64,000 nt of DNA from Rhynchospora pubera (Eukaryota; Streptophyta; Magnoliopsida; Poales; Cyperaceae), in contig CM051460.1 of assembly GCA_028095005.1 (NCBI GenBank), positions 151,647,461 to 151,711,460 on the forward strand, in the 5' to 3' direction. The position numbers were made by a program, and so were the translations under genes. The notes beneath the pieces were generated by a model. It saw only the letters and a program-made list of their open reading frames with translations, was not told where the DNA came from and made no database searches. The first letter of the stretch is position 1, and each line of letters starts with the position of its first letter. Below, one piece after another: positions 1 through 11,376 of this stretch.

Positions 1-2874
1 GTAGAAACATAGTTCTGTAGAGATCTCACAGCCAAAAAGGGGCCAACACAATGCAGTCTGTGAAATGGAGGGAGGCAAATAAGTACGGCTTTACAATTTC
101 CATACCTTCCTGAAATACGGGATGTGGTAAAGGGTCTGTAAAAGAGAGTTCATGTAGCATGTGGCACCTTGGTTCTTAAGCCCAACATAGCCAGTTTCCT
201 TCTTGGAGTCGTACGACCAGTAATCAAGCATTTTACGCACTGTCACCTCGGCCTCTACAATAAGAGTGTCATTCAGCAAATAACCCTTTCCATGGTCATA
301 CACCTCACTTAGAGGCATAAACGAAGTGAAGCCCCAGTCACTCTCGCGTGCATTGAACTGATGCTGTGTTTCTGCAATGCAGAAGGCAGGTATAAATTTC
401 AGTATTTCACAATTTAGGTATGAGGAACAAATTTTTTATAAAAGCTCTACAAAAAGCAGCTTAAATGAATGCAATGTTAATATTTGGTAACAAATCCTAT
501 GTATTGCAGATGTGACGACCCCAGAAAAGTGCAGCTCAAATATAACAAAATATTCCTGATAAATAATGACAAACGAATGTATATAATAATTCTTTTACCC
601 ATCCAGGTCTTGATGCTATGATTGATTACTGGTCATAAATGTAGGGTTAATGGTAGGCAAAATAAGAATGAGATTTCATCTTCAAAACCATGGCCAAACA
701 ATACATCAATAGAAGGATAAAAACTAACAAATACATGATTAAAAATGCTCAGTCAGTAGAAAACTTACCTTTCCGAATTGACAACTTGGGATGGATCTGA
801 TTTACCACAGCTAAGCTAAACTGAGCAAAACGGCTCCAGCCATAGGGCAGACTTGCTGAGTCAGCAACATCCAAGTACATTGAGAAATGATCGACATTAT
901 TTCCCTTTGGAAAAATCAGCACACGCCTAAAATAACCCGTCATTAATAGTACGTGTTAGTTAACTAGAAAAATGTCACAATTTTTTTAACAAACAAACCA
1001 AATAATAAGTCCTACCGTGCCCGACCAAATAACAAATTCAGTAAGTTTCCATGCACCTATAGTTCAGTTTATGACTGGATGTTCTACTACTATAGAATGC
1101 CACAAGCTTCATCTGAGAATGAATCTATTTACAGACATCATCAAGCATAACAACAGTAAAAAAGTTAAAAGTTTTCACAGCCTGATTCAAGTTCAGTTTC
1201 TGTTGGCGCAGCCTAGGTACCAGAACTAACCAAGGCAAATAATCAAGTATGTTATATGTGATATCTTTTTATTATTATCTTTCCAGAAGAGCCTAAAGTG
1301 AGATTATGTTTAAATAACAAGAAATAAAAAAAAAAAGAAATAGCCATTGATGGGCTAAGAAAATCATGTCAAAAGAAGGATAATGCTTTGAACTGGAAAA
1401 GCAATAGCATCATTAGTAGCAGCAGAAAAGAAAGGATAAGCATAAGAACTGAAGATGGGGCTTAAGGTGATTTCTTTTTCAACTTACCATTTGTAGTTTC
1501 CAACAGTAAATGGGTCTGAATAATGCTTCTTTGTGTTAATCCTTGAGAAGTTTTCTATGGTCCATGTAAACCTCGATGTTGCAGGATCTTCCACAGGCTG
1601 ATTCTCCGCAGTAGATACTGTTTCGTTTTGCGCCACCACTATCCCAAAAGAAACAGCAAATAGGTTTAGAAAATTGAGAAATAACCGAATTCTATATTCA
1701 GAGACTCGGCTGAAAGTAATCAACTTTGGTTTAATGACAATTCCAGTATCATTTTGTTAATAATTAAACAGTTAAATCCCAGGCAACATGAATGATAGCT
1801 CTTTTTGAGGACATTCATTATGGCCAGAACATAATGGAAAATGTTTTGTTTCCCAAAGAGTCCCACAGGTTTGATAAACTAATTTTGTTAAGAACTTAAT
1901 TTCATAATAAATTTAACCAAAAGCACATAACAAAGCAAAATACTCCATCACCTTTTTACTAAAGACGGTACAAAATTTACCGCACTAGCACCCAGAAATC
2001 TCAATGCATCAAAATAACTTGCTCAAAGTATGAACCAAAATTGCAGGAACAACATTTTGAAACCTGTAAGTTGAGCCAACCCCCCCCCCCCCAAAAAAAA
2101 AAAAAAGGTTTTTCTCTTTGACCTTCAGCATATTCACCTCTTTTTATGCAATGCATAGCACATCAAAGGTCAGGACAAGAAAACATCCCAGGATTTTCTC
2201 AGATAAAATCCTGAATATTCCAAATGTGCGGCAAAAATTTAATAACCAACCTACCAACACTCACCAACATTACAAACTTCCAAAATTAAACAATCACAAA
2301 AGAAAACGGCAAGTCGTAAAATACTTCAAATGCATGCAGGATATCCATAGTATTAAAATTAATCAATCACCTTCCATTGGCTCCGGCAAGTCCTGTTGAT
2401 CTTGTGGCTCCTGGTCCGGAGCTTCATCAGCATTCACATTTTCTGGATGCGGGACCAGCATCTCCTCGTCCTCCTGCGGTTGCTGCAATTGCCAGAAAAA
2501 CAACATTCTCAGATCCATAAAACAGCAGATCAAACAGCAATCCAAGCCCGAGCTACTAAAACCTACTCTTTCTATGGTTTATAAATCTCAAAGTCTCTTT
2601 CCACTATAAACCGAAGCCTCCTCCAAGACAAAGCTACAACGAAAGAACTTCTTTTGTTCTCAAAAGAACCCCTACCCACACCCCAAGTACCCATTGAAAA
2701 AAAATGGTTCCAATAAATGAAGTACAGTAATCGAGTAACTCAAAAAACGATCTAGATCGACAGAGAAGAGGAGAAAAACTAAGTAGGTGTAACTCAGCTA
2801 GGGTTTTTGGTAGTTTAGGGGAGAGATTTTAAAGGTGTGCTTACCTCGAGAGGAGGCGGAGTCATCATCGTCAT
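1..2874 (-). CDS. UBP12: Ubiquitin C-terminal hydrolase 12/13-like (5' part, cut by window edge)
   Basis: A cysteine deubiquitinase of the plant UBP12/UBP13 (USP7-like) type, which removes ubiquitin from regulatory proteins in nucleus and cytosol. Five coding exons read on the minus strand: 2874-2845, 2482-2371, 1638-1488, 926-769 and 371-106, all with GT-AG junctions and compatible phases, giving the first 239 residues. The start MTMMTPPPLE is the characteristic N-terminus of the family. An acidic linker follows, then a MATH domain from about residue 70 (FTWTIENFSRI) to about 195, then the start of the USP catalytic domain. The Cys box GLKNQGATCYMNSLLQTLY carries the catalytic cysteine at about residue 222. 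The histidine box and C-terminal ubiquitin-like regions lie beyond position 1; residues after IPYFRK (position 106) are intron. UBP12 and UBP13 cannot be told apart from this part. Confidence 0.93.
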
Positions 2875-2934
2875 GGGAGAAGAGGAGAGAGAATGAGACG
2901 CGGCGGTGATCGGACCGACGGTGACCAGAGCAGA

Positions 2935-2940
<6 letters not shown>

Positions 2941-2971
<31 letters not shown>
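2941..2971. repeat. (AG)n microsatellite in the UBP 5' leader
   Basis: About 15 AG units just upstream of the UBP start codon, which read as a CT-rich tract in the transcript leader. CT-rich leaders also precede STIPL1 (25975-25990) and CCT8 (54320-54340). Confidence 0.9.
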
Positions 2972-2973
<2 letters not shown>

Positions 2974-3059
2974 AGAATTGACGAAAGGGAAGGAGAGGGG
3001 CGGAAGTAAGGAGCGATGCCACGAAAGCGAATAGGAGAAGAGAAGGGGAAGGGTGAGGG

Positions 3060-4860
3060 GTATTTTCGGACCAGAGTGTGGAAAAATATGTGGCGAGTCA
3101 CCGACTCCGTGGACCACAGGCTCTGAATACAAGTGGGGTCCTGTGGGTCCTGATGTCAGTGATCATAATGCGGTTGGCGTGCGTGTGCCTGGTCCAGGGG
3201 TACGTAATGCATTTCTGTACTCGGGGTCTCGGGCTGGCTGGCGGCTCATGCACCTGAAAAGTGTGGCTCGGTGGATTGATTCCGGACCCGTTGCTTAGAG
3301 GATTAATTGCGTCACAGATTTGTTTGAGTGCCAAAAAGATATTAGATTTGGAAAGGAAGATTGTGAGGATTTAATTTAGATATTTGATATTTCTCATTTA
3401 AGAGCAGAGAACTTCAGGAAGTTATTGTAAGGAAAACTTGTTATCTGGATGAACTTTGGAAATATATGGAAAATATAGAAATTGTTATTTGGGAGCTTCT
3501 TGCCGAAAAGAAATTGAACTTCGTCGTTAGATATTTTCAATTAACTTATTTCTTCCTTAATTTAAGAGGACTTGGTTGATTTGGTTAACTTTATAATTTT
3601 AGTGATCCGAGGTCGGTTTGGATTTTTTTTTTATTTGATGTATCTCCTATTAATTAACATTTATTAAAAAAAAAATAACGGTTATCGATGAAATAACAGA
3701 TATTGTTTATGTTGGCGCGGAAGAGGGATAAATATATTTCACACAATGAACTATGCCTTTCTAAATAAATAGTTTTATTTCCAAAAAAAAAATATATGTC
3801 ACATTAAACCGATGTTATGGTATCTTAAATTAAACTGATAGTCGCGATAAATTCATTGGCGAAATTAAATTAAACCTATAAAGTACAATATATCTTATAT
3901 TTATTTCATTGTCGAATAAATTTACATATATTTTTAACATAAAATATTTAAAAAAAACTTCTTACGAATTTCCTAAAAATATAACTACGATTTTACCCTA
4001 GTCTATTAATATTTATGCAAAATTAATAAACTAATTTTTAGTTGCTTCTATAAACATCGACTGGATCCTCCTCCAGTTGTTTCAATGAAAATTTCCCACA
4101 GTATATATGTACGGTTCTATTTGGAATGAAAGTTCCTTTTTTTTTTACTTTTTTTTCTCGCAAAAAATGCATGGTGATCAGAAAAGCAAGTGCACATAAA
4201 ATTAAAATTAGTAACAGTTTCAATACGAAATCTTCTTAATTACGAGCTACTTTTCTATTACGCACACCCTTAAAAAAATAAAAAATAAAAAAACATGAAA
4301 TTATGCTTCTTCTCGTGCACTCGGGCAACGAAAAATCACAGAAAATGACTGTTCATGTGTAAGACATCGAATGCATGGATACTTTGCCCTTTTTCTTAAA
4401 AATTGAAAATTTATATTCGTGTGATGCTTGGGAAAACGTGCGTGTGATTGTCGTTGAATAGTCAACCCGGGGAAGTTTGGAAGTCCACTTATGTATCGTG
4501 TATGCATATTATACGTACGGAAGACGGATCTCGTTGTATTACGTAAGAGATCAAAATTGAATGGTAGAATTAAGGTTTCAGAATTTATCAATTTACTGTC
4601 CAACTTGTCCTTTTTTTTTTTTTGGCTCTTCCGTAAGATTTACAGAACTAATTTCAAACGCAAAACTATGTTAAGACCTGCATAAAAATGAATCAGGTAT
4701 TGCTGTATCGCAGAATGAAAACCGTCATCTAAATAATATATAGACTATATTATTAAACCCGAAACAATAACTAAATAATTAAAAAAAATATACACCATAA
4801 TTTAGGATATACATAAAACCATAATATATATATATTTCCATTACCTGAGCCGAATGGGCA
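3060..4860. other. Intergenic, presumed UBP promoter side; no gene recognised
   Basis: AT-rich sequence upstream of the UBP leader. The only item of note is a 61-codon minus-strand ORF at 4038-4223 with a hydrophobic N-terminus (MKLLLILILCALAFLITMHF) followed by a basic stretch. That shape fits a small secreted or membrane peptide, but I recognise no family motif at its C-terminus. It may be chance. Confidence 0.4.
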
Positions 4861-4864
4861 TGCA

Positions 4865-5622
4865 TATAAATAATATAATTCATATCTTATTTATTTAAAA
4901 AAAATTGAATTATACATAGCAATTACGCATATAAGGTGCAAATAATGAAATTATAAGGATCATTTGAGCTTTTCAATCGTTTCTATATTCATTCTAAGTC
5001 ATTTCATCACAATAATTTACATTTAAACTCTTTATACTTTATAGAATATGATTCATATAATATTTATTCAAAAACATTAGATTATACACGGTGATTATGC
5101 TTGTAAAATGCAAATAATGCAATATAGAACGTCATTTTAGCATTTAAATCATTCCTGGATTCATTCTAAGTCATTTCATCACGATAATCTACATTTAAAA
5201 TCTTTATACTGTAAAGAATATGATTCATATGTTATTTATTAAAAAAAATTGGATTGTGCATAGTAATTACGCATATAAAATACAAATAATGCAATTTTGA
5301 GTATCATTTGAGTATTTAAATCATTTATAGATTCATTCAAAGTCATTTATTTCATCCCAATAATCTACATTTAAACTCTTTACACTGTCTATAATATGAT
5401 TCATATCTTATTTATTCAAAAAGATTGGATTATACATAGTAATTAACTAATTATGCATATAAAGTACAAATATTGCAATTCTAAGTATTATTTGAGCATT
5501 TTCAATCGTTTATGGATTCATTATAAGTCATTTTATGGCATTAATCTACATTTAAACTCTTTATACTTTTAAGAATATGATTCATATGATATTTATTCAA
5601 AAACAATAAATTATACATGGTG
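4865..5622. repeat. ~175-bp tandem repeat, left block
   Basis: Diverged head-to-tail copies recognised by the recurring ATTCATAT...TTATTTATT word, which starts near 4878, 5051, 5223, 5399 and 5580 (periods 172-181 bp). Each unit also contains variants of CATTCTAAGTCATTTCATCA, ACATTTAAACTCTTTATAC and TAATTACGCATATAAA. The unit length resembles plant satellite repeats, but only about four to five copies are present. The array resumes at 7405 after an unrelated insertion. Confidence 0.85.
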
Positions 5623-7405
5623 AATGTGATAGACGGATGTTTTGACCATGTCCCTGTCATGTAAACACCATGTAACCAAGCCATACGGCATGGGGGAAAT
5701 CCATGGGTTTATGTATTGTGTATTAAATAATGGTCCAATTTGCATCCTCCCTATTAAGCGGTGGTGATGTTTGATAACGGTCAATGTAATCGTGGTCATA
5801 GTCCCTGTCTAGACTTGAGTTACAGTCATGTAAATCGTAGCTAAAAGTTGTACTAGTCTCGATATGATAACAGTTGTCTCAAAACTCAGACTATGTGTGT
5901 ATGTCGCATCATGTATGCCAATCAGAATTTAAATTATTACGAGGTAAATTAAAATAGGGCGGTGATCCAAACTATTACCAAAACATTGGCCAAAATGTGC
6001 TGTATCGCATGACAGTTACGGCCGGTCTGCGTGTGTGTTGGTTAACCTAGCTGTCCAGTCATAGTTCATGTACTTAGGCATGTATGGCAATAGGTACTGG
6101 AGATGTCCCTTGCGTGTAGCACTGGAATTGTCCAGTGGATAGTATCATTGGAGCTATTCAGTTAGACAAGGCATGTATGGCAATAGGTACTAGAGATGTC
6201 CCTTGCGTGTAGCACTGGAATTGTCCAGTGGATAGTATCATTGGAGCTATTCAGTTAGACAAGGCATGTATGGCAATAGGTACTGGAGATGTCCCTTGCG
6301 TGTAGCACTGGAATTGTCTAGTGGATAGTATCATTGGAGCTATTCAGTTAGACAGTCCAACTTAGTCTTTAACCAGCCCCAATAAAATTGAGGCACTTAG
6401 CTACTTGGTCAATTGAGGAAAGAGGGGCTAGCTGTTCACCTGGTCCCAACCTCTTTACCTCTCTCTCTCTGCACTATTAGAATGGACAATTACGCCATTC
6501 TTCTTGTCAAACTCGTATTAGCTTTGTTCTCTACCAAAACAGACCACTTAAGCTTGGTTGTGAGGTGTTTGACAATGAAATTAAGTGTGGGGATCATAAC
6601 TGGATAGTTGGGAAGGTAGAAAAATAAGATTTCATGCATGTTATGGCCTTAGATTACTCAAACAAGGCTGAAAACTTAGCATGATAGTGTATAAATTATG
6701 GACGGTGGTCGATTCATGACTCAACCAGACCAAGGCATGATGTTTACGGTGCAAAACATAGTCTTGTCATGCACCCTAACTGACCACGTGCTAACAAGCA
6801 CCATAGATCTAGTGTTGGGCGGTAGTCATACCATGAAGCGGTGATGCAATCAATGCTGCACCGCAAACTAGTCACGAAACAGTGGTTGCCCCAGTGCCTT
6901 AGCCATGAAATTGCTCGAGTTATAGGTTGGTCTTGTGCATAACTGTGACTAAGGTTTTGTTTGCTTGAACCAGACCTTGAGCAAAACGAAGCTGTGGGCT
7001 TGAGCAGTGAAACTGGGGTACCACAGCAGTGAACGTAAACGGTGAAAGGTTTGAGGTGCAGAGTTTACTTGGACCCTAAATCTTATTGCTGTGCTAAAAA
7101 TAAAGTTGAACTATGCATGTTGCTTGTTGTTTTTGTATACTTAGCATATAGCCTGCATGTATCAACTGCTATACTATATATACTACATGACTATGCATAG
7201 GATGGATTGTTATCTAATTGACATGCATATTGAATGGCTTTATATTGTTGTGGCTGAATTATGGTACGTGATATGGTTGTGCTAATCGTGTGATGAATAA
7301 CATTTACATCTTTGAAAAGCGGAGTCGTGACCGACTTTCCAAGGGCCGTGACGTAAGCACTTATGTTATGGGACTCATATCAGTTCCAAGGGCCGACTTT
7401 CCAAG
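5622..7405. mobile_element. ~1.8-kb insertion splitting the 175-bp array (type unknown)
   Basis: This sequence has a different base composition from the AT-rich array on both sides, and the array pattern stops at about 5622 and restarts at about 7405. It contains the 93-bp triplication described separately. Near its right end CCGACTTTCCAAG occurs twice (about 7332 and 7393). There is no long ORF and I found no clear terminal repeats or target duplication. The array phases on the two sides overlap by about 35 bp rather than abutting. A solo LTR or a fragment of a larger element are possibilities. Confidence 0.5.
6077..6355. repeat. Three tandem copies of a 93-bp unit
   Basis: The unit beginning GGCATGTATGGCAATAGG starts at 6077, 6170 and 6263, exactly 93 bp apart. 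Only one or two substitutions per copy are visible (for example CTGGAG/CTAGAG and GTCCAG/GTCTAG), so the amplification is recent compared with the surrounding 175-bp array. No coding potential is apparent. Confidence 0.95.
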
Positions 7406-7795
7406 CGTTATTTATTCAAAAAGATTGGATTTATACGAGGTAATTACGCATATAAAGTTCAAATAATGCAATTCTAGCATCATTTGAGCATTTCAATCAT
7501 TTATGGATTCATTCTAAGTCTTTTCATCACAATAATCAACATTTAAAACTCCTTATACAGTCTAAAATACGATTCATATGTTATTTATTCTAAAAGATTG
7601 AATTACACATGGTAATTACATATCTAAAGTGCACATAATGCAATTTTGATTATCATTGGAGCATTTCAATAGTTTCTGAACTCATTATATGTCATTTCAT
7701 TAGAATAATCTACATTTAAACTCTTTATACTGTCTAGAATATGATTCATGTCTTAATTATTAAAAAATATTAGATTATATATAGTAATTAAGTTG
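7405..7795. repeat. ~175-bp tandem repeat, right block
   Basis: Continuation of the repeat at 4865-5622, in the same orientation. The recurring ATTCAT word lies near 7572 and 7744 and the preceding partial unit begins with TTATTTATTCAAAAAGATTGG at about 7405. Confidence 0.8.
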
Positions 7796-7907
7796 ACGAA
7801 CTTAAATCATAAACATTACAAAAAAATAATTGCATAAAATCAACAAAGTTCTACATGCATGAACAACTAAACATATCAAAATCATAATTCAAATTATTTA
7901 TTCTACG

Positions 7908-8134
7908 CAGCGTTTGGTAACCACGTGAACACGTGTATTCGCGAATAGCGTTGTTTGAGTCGAACCAAACCTGAGGCGAATTCGAACGATGAGATAGTCG
8001 TGAGGATTCTTGGGTTCTAAGATTTCAAGGGATACGAACTACGACACGAATTAGGGAAAATGAATAAGGAAATGATTTTTTAATTATTTCTCGATTCGCG
8101 AATTAGGATGTTCGCTATCGTTGCAAAACACAGC
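7908..8134. mobile_element. Possible small inverted-repeat element (MITE-like)
   Basis: The left end reads CGCAGCGTTTGGTAACCA and the reverse complement of the right end reads GGCTGTGTTTTGCAACGATA, so the outer ~17 bp are imperfect inverted repeats. ATTCGCGAAT-type words occur near both ends. A short TA may flank it. The ends are diverged and the boundaries uncertain. Confidence 0.35.
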
Positions 8135-9185
8135 CTATAACAATTACAAGAGTATATAAAATTAAAGTACAACCATCCTCTCACACACGTGACTAAAATA
8201 TATTAATTAAAACTCAATGATAGGACATTGTTAATATATTAACGATAATTTTATCATAATTATGACATCATCTGGTTTGGTCAGATCGGTTAAACCATCG
8301 AATCGGTTACATCATTAGTCCAATTTTCAGAACATTGATTGTCATAAACAAAATCTTGCTCGTTTTTTCTCTCATTTTTTTAGTCTAAAAATGAAAAGGA
8401 AAGACCCTCAAAAAATAAATGAAAAGAGAAAACTGGACTGTATTGGATAATATATCAGTCAAGAAAAAGGAATAAATAGATTTTGTAGAAGCCAACTAAA
8501 GTTTATATTTCCGACCAAGGTCTCCTCCATTTTTCAATTCTGATTCCGTCCCTGGTTGAGTGAGAAAGGAAGAGATTAACAAAAAGGCGAAAATGTCGGA
8601 AGAGCGGTGAGGTCAAGGGAGAACTAGAGCTCATTCGAGTGGACAGTTCATCTACCGCCTCCGTCTCGTGAATTTACTCTTTATACCTCTCATTATTATG
8701 TTTTTAAATCCCGATTTAAGTTCCATGTTTTTATAATGCAATATATGTTTGTCGTATTTTACGATAACATATGAATTTTCATGCTTGTAATTTTGAAAAA
8801 CAATGGTTTACTTGACGATCTATTCGTGTTTGGCACTGACGCGAATTAGCAATGGGTTAATTCTTAGTTCTCCGATTTTTTTAACCAAGAACTGCTATAC
8901 AAAGACAACGCTAATTCTTTATTCCTAGTTCCGCGCGTATGCTTCCAAACATACTAGTAAAATTGTTGGTTCAACATTTTCTCTCGATTTGCCGATTTGC
9001 AAAACAACACTGAAACCCTAAAACTAACATTTCCATTTAGTGCTTTATAGCTAGATTATTTGAAGAATGGATTAAAGCAAGTGTGACACATGTTTTGGAG
9101 CTTCAAGAGATTGCTTTGGACTCGTTAGATTCAATAGTTTAGGTTTAATTAAACTCTAAACTAATCTCAATTAATTTGCTGGTAA
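8135..9185. other. Intergenic, nothing recognised
   Basis: AT-rich sequence with no ORF of note, no tandem structure and no terminal repeats that I could see. Confidence 0.6.
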
Positions 9186-9189
9186 AATG

Positions 9190-9800
9190 CTCAGTTTTTC
9201 TGTCAAGCGTTATACAACGCTATTAGCCGTTACACAACGCAGAGTTAATTCGCTCTTAAATTGCAAATTTTCTGACAAGGTTGGAACAACGTTACACAAC
9301 GTTAAGTAGCGTTGTGCAACGCTAGTTCATTTGCTTTTAAACCTGTTAAATCTGTTATCTCCCCTTGTCAGAACATTGTGCAACGCTAAGTAACGTTACA
9401 CAACGTTTCCGCTTCTATGTTGTGTAACGCTGCTCAGCGTTGTACAACGGTGCTCTGAAGCAGGCAACACTGCACTGCTCAGACAGCGATGCTGCATGCG
9501 TGTGACATTGGTGTTGTGCAGGCAACCCAGTGTTTTTATGTGGAAATCTGCGGGTTCTGTTCGCCAACGCTATATGGCGTTGTGCAACGTTAGAGTTGTG
9601 TAACGCCCAATAGCGTTGCATAATGTGAGTCTGAGAACTGCTCTCTACATTGCTCAGACATCGCTCATCAGCGATGTTGCATGCATGCTCCACGCTCTTT
9701 TACACGTAAAACTGCTGGTTATGTTCGCCATCGCTATTCAGCGTTGTGCAACGCGAACGTTGTGTAACGTCCCTCAGCGTTGTATGACGCTCTGACAATG
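9190..9800. repeat. Palindrome-rich patch related to the LTRs at 29.4 and 32.6 kb
   Basis: Dense variants of GCGTTGTGCAACGC and TTACACAACGCT, the same motif class that fills the copia LTRs at 29377-30850 and 32577-34049. There is also a looser internal repeat: GTTCGCCAACGCTATATGGC at about 9560 against GTTCGCCATCGCTATTCAGC at about 9723, each preceded by a GCTCAGACA...GCGATG segment. No LTR ends, primer site or polypurine tract are visible, so I read this as a diverged fragment of a related element. Confidence 0.6.
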
Positions 9801-10059
9801 TTGCTTGAGATTATCAAATGAAAAGTTATTAAAGAAGACAACGAAAAAAAAAAGATAGATACTGATGTGTATATATACCTTCCAAATTAGTTTCTATTTT
9901 GATTTACTTTTTCTTTAAGGCTGAGTTCCTTTACATTTAAATTAAAGCACTGAATAATATAAAATATCCATTTTTATCAAATTAATTTTTCTGTTTATAT
10001 GTTTATTATTATTATTTTTATTTTATTAAATTATAACAATATATTTTCGAATAAAAAAT

Positions 10060-11066
10060 TTGGCAAAATTAGATATAACCCCCTCGAAACATCTCCAATT
10101 AGAAATAACCCCCTCGAAACATCTCCAATTAGAAATAACCCCCTCGAAACTTCAAATTTAGATATAACCCCTTTTAACCATCTCAATAATAGATATACAC
10201 CCTTTTTAATCATTTTTATATATTCTAACAATATTTTTTAACAAAATAATGAACTATATAATATTTGGACGAAAATACCCTTCTTCCAATCCAAGACCTT
10301 TCATCTTCCCACTTGAACTAAACATGAAAATTTCCCAGCGCTTTTTTGCATCGAGACCAGTTGGTTGTGCTGTTTAATATGGGATAAAAAAAGAATTATT
10401 CACTATGATTCTCTCTCTATTCCACCTTGCTTCATTGACCTATAGAAGGATCATCAAAAGGAAAAGGCTTCCATCAATCTAGGATGCAGTATAAGGAGAA
10501 TTCTTGACCTCCTTCACAAAGATCCGATTTAAATCTTTCTAAAAATTATGATTCTGTAATATATCTAAATTACCCTCTTTCTTCTCTATCTCTCTTTATA
10601 AGTTTATAGAAAAATGTATCAATTTATTGGTAATTCATTTGTTACGTAGCTTTATGTAATACGAAACTAAGGTAGAAATTTTGGGAACAAGTGAATTATT
10701 AGTAAGAGAATAATCACGAAGGTTCTATTTGGATTTTTTTTTATTTGTTTTGGTGTTGAGTTCTAATTCATATGTTGCTCAATTGTACTCTTTATATTAG
10801 CTACCACCGTAAAACATTTTACTTTATACTAGCTACCACCGAGAAACATTTATTGGAAGAAGGGTATTTTCGTCCAAATATTATACAGTTCATTATTTTG
10901 TTAAAAAATATTGTTAGAATATATAAATAAAAATGATTAAAAAGGGTGTATATCTATTATTGAGTTGATTAAAAGGGGTTATATCTAAATTTGAAGTTTC
11001 AAGGGGTTATTTCTAATTAGAGATGTTTCGAGGGGGTTATATCTAATTTTGACAAAAAATTTTGCC
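10060..11066. mobile_element. ~1-kb element with ~220-bp terminal inverted repeats
   Basis: The left arm (about 10061-10291) starts TGGCAAAATTAGATATAACC and the right arm (about 10851-11066) is its inverted copy ending in GGTTATATCTAATTTTG. The similarity continues through ATTTGGACGAAAATACCCTT on the left and AAGGGTATTTTCGTCCAAAT on the right. Inside the left arm a 31-bp word around TAACCCCCTCGAAACATCTC is tandemly repeated two to three times, against one to two in the right arm. There is no transposase ORF, so it is non-autonomous. TIRs this long suggest a Mutator-like element; I could not identify a target duplication. Confidence 0.75.
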
Positions 11067-11376
11067 ACATATTAGTAGTATATTATGCATTATACATAAA
11101 TGAATGATGAGTCAAATCTAAATACAAATAGATATTTTTTTGTTTGAATGTACGAGTATCGGCATTACGAGTACTTGTACACAGTCACACAGACAAGATG
11201 AGAAACGCGTCAAGTCAAGTGGATTTGGAATGTAATGTTGGGGCCCAATTTACTGGGACCCATTTTTCAGTCAGAAAGCTCTCCTCCGTGTCGCTCCGTC
11301 GAAATACCGCCAGTGCCTCCTAATTTTTAGGGTTTACATCTCTCGCTCCTTTGTATTCCCTAGCGGCCACATCTCC

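Noticed and set aside
4038..4223. CLE-type signalling peptide
   Set aside because: The precursor shape fits, but the conserved C-terminal dodecapeptide is absent and no downstream exon supplies it.
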